A stretch of DNA of 8,246 nucleotides from Actinomycetota bacterium (GTDB lineage Bacteria; Actinomycetota; Thermoleophilia; Gaiellales; Gaiellaceae). The first letter of the stretch is position 1. Each line of letters begins with the position of its first letter. The position numbers and the translations under genes were made by a program. Below the pieces are notes generated by a model. It was not told the DNA's origin. It did no database searches and was given only the letters and a program-made list of their open reading frames with translations. Below, piece by piece: positions 6,242-8,246 of the stretch. The stretch spans positions 1 through 8,246 of the forward strand of contig JACCWU010000188.1 of NCBI GenBank assembly GCA_013697465.1, given 5' to 3'.

Positions 6242-6270
6242 GATGGTGTGGAGGCGGTCTCCTCGATGGC

Positions 6271-6486
6271 TCACGAAGCCGGGGCCGGAGGCATCTGGTC
6301 GACCGGCCACGGCTTGCCGCCGAGGCCCCAGTTCTTCGGATCGTGGCCCTCGACGATGACCCATGTGTGGTCGCGTAGGCCCGGGTGCGTGGCCTCACAG
6401 AGCGCGTCCGTGAGCTTCTCGATGAGCGCCGCGCTCGTCTCCTCGCTCATGCGGTAGTCGAACAGCTCGACCCTGATCAGCGGCAT
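6271..6486 (-). CDS. 4-oxalocrotonate tautomerase-like protein (copy 2)
   Basis: 71 residues from the ATG at 6486, chosen because it gives Met-Pro (MPLIRVELFDYR) and is preceded at 6 nt by GAAGGAG. A longer in-frame reading upstream would bury the catalytic Pro. Pro1 and Arg11 (mature numbering) are present, and the motif NWGLGGKPWP matches HWGQGGKP of copy 1. The Arg39 position is Trp (HTWVIVEG). The C-terminus is about 10 residues longer than copy 1 (PVDQMPPAPAS). The two copies are clear paralogues on the same strand, separated by the putative toxin-antitoxin pair. The likely activity is an enol-keto tautomerase or related promiscuous reaction; the substrate is unknown. It diverges from a VOC-family gene with a very short intergenic gap. 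Confidence 0.9.
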   Translation of the reverse strand: MPLIRVELFDYRMSEETSAALIEKLTDALCEATHPGLRDHTWVIVEGHDPKNWGLGGKPWPVDQMPPAPAS

Positions 6487-6533
6487 GGCGTCTCCTTCGT
6501 CGGTGGCGCGAGGGTACGGTAGGCGGCGTGTCG
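6487..6533. promoter_or_regulatory. Compact divergent start region, tautomerase copy 2 / VOC gene
   Basis: Only 47 bp separate the two start codons (41 bp if the VOC gene starts at GTG 6528). The region carries the tautomerase ribosome-binding site (CTCCTTC on the plus strand at 6491-6497) and an AGGCGG at 6521-6526 for the VOC gene. At least one promoter must overlap coding sequence, or the genes are served from further away. Confidence 0.4.
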
Positions 6534-6968
6534 ATGCGCCTCCAGCACACGGGTCTCGTCGTCGCCGACCTCGACCGCTCGCGGCGCTTCTACGCGGAGG
6601 CGCTAGGGCTCGAGGAGGTTCCTCGCCCATCGAACTTCACCTTCGCCGGTGCCTGGTTCCGCTTCGGTGAGGACGAGATTCATCTGCTCGCGGAGGCAGA
6701 CACGACGGGTCTCGCCGGCGTTCCCGATCCCGGATCGAGCGCGGCGTTCGGGCTTTCGGGCCACCTCGCCTTCGAGGTCCAGGATCTGGACGCCGCCTGC
6801 GCGCGCCTCGAGGAAAACGGCGTCCCGCTCATCGGCGGCCCGATGCCGCGTGGCGACGGCGTGACGCAGGTCTTCTTCCGCGATCCCGACGGCTACGTCC
6901 TCGAGTTCTTCCAGTGGACGAACGAGGATCAGAGCGGAGCGCCAGAGCGCGCACCCGTCCGCGAGTAG
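6534..6968 (+). CDS. VOC-family (glyoxalase/bleomycin-resistance/dioxygenase) protein
   Basis: 144 residues from ATG 6534, favoured because AGGCGG ends 7 nt upstream; GTG 6528 would add two residues. It has two beta-alpha-beta-beta-beta modules. The first begins RLQHTGLVVADLDRSRRFYAEALGL, and the second begins GHLAFEVQDLDAACARLEENG and ends FFRDPDGYVLEFFQW. Metal-ligand candidates are His5, His50 (EIHLL), His77 (GHLAF) and Glu124 (VLEFF), a complete set for a metal-dependent VOC enzyme. The superfamily includes glyoxalase I, methylmalonyl-CoA epimerase, extradiol dioxygenases and thiol transferases; the sequence does not decide among these. The divergent arrangement with tautomerase copy 2 could mean shared metabolism of an aromatic or keto compound, but this is only suggestive. 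Confidence 0.9.
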   Translation: MRLQHTGLVVADLDRSRRFYAEALGLEEVPRPSNFTFAGAWFRFGEDEIHLLAEADTTGLAGVPDPGSSAAFGLSGHLAFEVQDLDAACARLEENGVPLIGGPMPRGDGVTQVFFRDPDGYVLEFFQWTNEDQSGAPERAPVRE

Positions 6969-7023
6969 CGAACGCACCGACGTCTGCGTGAACCGATCGC
7001 CGCGGTCCGGGAATGATCCTGCG

Positions 7024-7152
7024 ATGCACGACGTCCGCAGCGACGCCGAAGTTCTTGCGCGGGCGTCGAAGGAGCCGGAGCTGTTCGGCATCCTGTTCGA
7101 CCGGCACTTCGACACGATTCACCGCTACCTCGACAGACGCGTCGGGCGACGG
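7024..7152 (+). pseudogene. 5' fragment of an ECF sigma-70 family factor gene
   Basis: From ATG 7024 the reading MHDVRSDAEVLARASKEPEL, then FGILFDRHFDTIHRYLDRRVG, matches sigma region 2.1/2.2 of extracytoplasmic-function sigma factors. After about residue 41 the frame becomes arginine/proline-rich nonsense, which is the antisense of the VOC gene on the other strand. Regions 2.3 to 4 are missing. The break falls on a tandem CGACGG (7147-7158). The start lacks a strong Shine-Dalgarno, and an in-frame GTG at 6988 is an alternative. It is a truncated gene created by a rearrangement or an assembly join. Confidence 0.75.
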
Positions 7153-7423
7153 CGACGGCCCGCGCGTACACGTCGTCGACCTCCGCGGGGCTCTCGCACT
7201 CGAGCGCCAGCCCGACCTGGTTGCCGGGCTCGCGCGTCCATTCCGCCCGGAAGCTCTGCACGGTCTCCTCGGTGTCGAGCATGAAGCGCACGCCGTTCGG
7301 CTGGAACATGTCCACGTGGCCCTCGTCCGGTGTCTCGAGGACGTCGAGCCCCAGCAGCCGGTAGAACGCGATCGACCTCGCCATGTCCGAGGCCACGATC
7401 CCGAGGGCGTTCAGCTGCGGCAT
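7147..7423 (-). pseudogene. 5' fragment of a VOC-family gene
   Basis: From ATG 7423 the protein begins MPQLNALGIVASDMARSIAF and continues with YRLLGLDVLETPDEGHVDMF, VRFMLDTEETVQSF, and LECESPAEVDDVYARAVA. This is the first module and the start of the second module of a VOC protein. After about residue 91 similarity ends, and the frame runs on through the sigma-factor fragment until 6929. The typical C-terminal part (a DPDGN-like strand with the last ligand) is absent. The usual first His position is Ala (LNALG), as in a VOC subgroup that may not bind metal there. It is not a close copy of the intact VOC gene at 6534-6968. Confidence 0.78.
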
Positions 7424-7459
7424 GCCGTGACCACAACGGGCGTCCGACCAGGTCGAAAA

Positions 7460-7520
7460 CGATCGTGTTTGCCCGATCGGGGGCTTTCAAGATGCTCCTG
7501 CAAGCCGATTTGATAACCCG
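7460..7520 (+). promoter_or_regulatory. Possible promoter/operator for the 7521 gene
   Basis: An inverted repeat of CGATCG at 7460-7465 and 7474-7479 (8-nt spacer) precedes TTCAAG (7486-7491) and TTGATA (7510-7515), 18 nt apart. That -10 would start transcription at about the ATG at 7521, which has no Shine-Dalgarno, suggesting a leaderless message. All elements are weak, and CGATCG is common in GC-rich DNA. Confidence 0.3.
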
Positions 7521-7943
7521 ATGGCCACGGAGACCGCTTCCAGAAAGCCACGCGGACGTCCGCCCGTCTTCTCGGACGAGGAGCTCCGCCACGCTGCCCG
7601 CCACTCGTACGCCCGACGGGTTCGGACGCGGCGCGGCGCCCAGGATCTGGTCTACCGAAAGTTCGCGATCGCCGCGCTCGAGCTGTACCGCGAGTCGTTT
7701 CCGGAGAAGGCTTCCCGGCTCGACTGGCTGTTCGAGCCGAGCCCGCGTCACAGCCTCCTGTCCGAGCTCGGCCGCGTGGCGCAGCCGAGGTCGAACGAGC
7801 AGGGCGAGCTCCAGTGGAGCGCGCCCGAAGTCACTCGGCTCGTCCGTGCCGCCTTCGTGATCGCTCACGCGCAGCCGACCACGAAGGCCGGAATCGCGAT
7901 GCTGCGCGACCTCCGCCGACGTGATCGCCTAGATCCGTCGTAG
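7521..7943 (+). CDS. Hypothetical protein with AT-hook-like N-terminus
   Basis: 140 residues, not recognised. The N-terminus SRKPRGRPPVFSDEEL contains an AT-hook-like RGRP core, also typical of N-terminal tails of TetR-type regulators. A very basic helical stretch follows (RHAARHSYARRVRTRRG), then an aromatic region (VYRKFAIAALELYRESF; RLDWLFEPS), a linker, and a C-terminal helix with a basic tail (TKAGIAMLRDLRRRDR). A nucleic-acid-binding role is plausible but unproven; no complete HTH can be assigned. There is no Shine-Dalgarno before the ATG. It ends at TAG 7943, immediately upstream and in the same frame as the dehydrogenase fragment. It lies between two truncated genes, so it could belong to an inserted or rearranged segment. 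Confidence 0.65.
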   Translation: MATETASRKPRGRPPVFSDEELRHAARHSYARRVRTRRGAQDLVYRKFAIAALELYRESFPEKASRLDWLFEPSPRHSLLSELGRVAQPRSNEQGELQWSAPEVTRLVRAAFVIAHAQPTTKAGIAMLRDLRRRDRLDPS

Positions 7944-7973
7944 GCTCAGGCTCCCGCCAGCGCATTCAACTGT

Positions 7974-8246
7974 GACGCCCGGATCGACGACGCCGTCACG
8001 GTCGTCAACCCGAAGACGCTCAACGGCCAGATCATCGGCGGCACCGTCCAGGGACTCGGCACCGCGCTGCTCGAGGAGTACAAGTACGACGACGAGGGAC
8101 GCGTCCTCAACGCCGACTTCGAGTACTACCACCTGCCCTCGTCGATGGACGTCCCCGAGATGACCGTCGATCACCAGGAGACGCCGTCTCCCTACACGCC
8201 CTACGGCATCAAGGGTGCTGGCGAGGGCGGCCGGATGCTCTCGCCA
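7974..8246 (+). pseudogene. Xanthine dehydrogenase / aerobic CO dehydrogenase large-subunit (molybdopterin) fragment
   Basis: The frame reads IDDAVTVVNPKTLNGQIIGG, TVQGLGTALLEEYKYDDEG, FEYYHLPSSMDVPEMTVDH, TPSPYTPYGIKGAGEGGRML. This is the C-terminal molybdenum-cofactor domain of the XDH/CoxL family, including the active-site glutamate motif (GAGEGG, usually GxGEAG). The usual ~650 or more upstream residues are absent. The frame is closed by TAG 7941-7943, similarity starts around 7974-7985, and the first in-frame ATG is at 8145. The fragment is therefore 5'-truncated and continues beyond the window's right edge. The intact enzyme hydroxylates purines, aldehydes or CO with a partner FAD subunit and an iron-sulfur subunit, none of which is visible here. 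Confidence 0.85.

Noticed and set aside
5786..6364. Upstream in-frame extension of the nucleotidyltransferase gene
   Set aside because: It runs through the partner gene in another frame and has low-complexity Arg/Pro/Gly content; the ATG at 5785 in the TGATG overlap begins just before the real domain.
6487..6630. N-terminal extension of tautomerase copy 2
   Set aside because: It would place the catalytic Pro internally; the Met-Pro start at 6486 has a good ribosome-binding site.
7125..7868. 247-codon minus-strand open frame across the VOC fragment and the 7521 gene
   Set aside because: It overlaps the better-supported VOC frame and the 7521 gene; no motif is visible.
1..8246. CRISPR arrays, tRNA/rRNA genes, insertion sequences or integrase genes
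   Set aside because: No regularly spaced repeats, tRNA-like cloverleaf, rRNA signature, transposase motif or terminal inverted repeats were seen by eye.

Overview
The window is GC-rich bacterial DNA. Protein styles (TPR-cyclase proteins, NarL-type two-component pairs, secreted small proteins, VOC enzymes, Ala/Arg/Glu-rich composition) and start sites with few strong Shine-Dalgarno sequences suggest a high-GC actinobacterium, possibly a soil Thermoleophilia-type lineage; this taxonomic call is inference. No rRNA, tRNA, CRISPR array or recognisable insertion sequence is visible.

Left part (1-1481, + strand): the 3' portion of a TPR/class III nucleotide cyclase-like gene. Its upstream part, entering from outside the window, is broken by a one-base frameshift near 121-125 and an in-frame TGA at 258-260.

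Centre (1671-5029): the most coherent locus. A minus-strand operon encodes a membrane histidine kinase, a NarL-type response regulator (4-nt GTGA overlap) and a small secreted protein with two cysteines. Divergently, on the + strand, lie a second secreted protein and a small secreted cupredoxin, closed by a clear intrinsic terminator. The two secreted proteins are distant paralogues: both have exactly 82 residues between their two cysteines and share an I-x-V-E-F-E-[IV]-D...W core and an RGETC end. The two-component system is thus bracketed by copies of one uncharacterised secreted domain, suggesting a cell-surface signalling or stress module that may involve copper or redox chemistry.

Right-centre (5048-6968): a minus-strand run of four small genes: a 4-oxalocrotonate tautomerase-like protein, an uncharacterised protein followed by a nucleotidyltransferase-fold protein (TGATG overlap, resembling a toxin-antitoxin pair), then a second tautomerase-like paralogue. 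A VOC/glyoxalase-family gene diverges from the upstream tautomerase across only about 47 bp.

Right edge (7024-8246): a junction zone. The first ~43 codons of an ECF sigma factor gene run tail-to-tail into the first ~90 codons of a VOC gene at a CGACGG tandem repeat (7147-7158). An unrecognised 140-aa protein with an AT-hook-like N-terminus follows, and then a 5'-truncated xanthine dehydrogenase/CO dehydrogenase large-subunit fragment that continues out of the window. Broken genes at both ends indicate either real gene decay and rearrangement or assembly and sequencing errors; the sequence alone cannot separate these.
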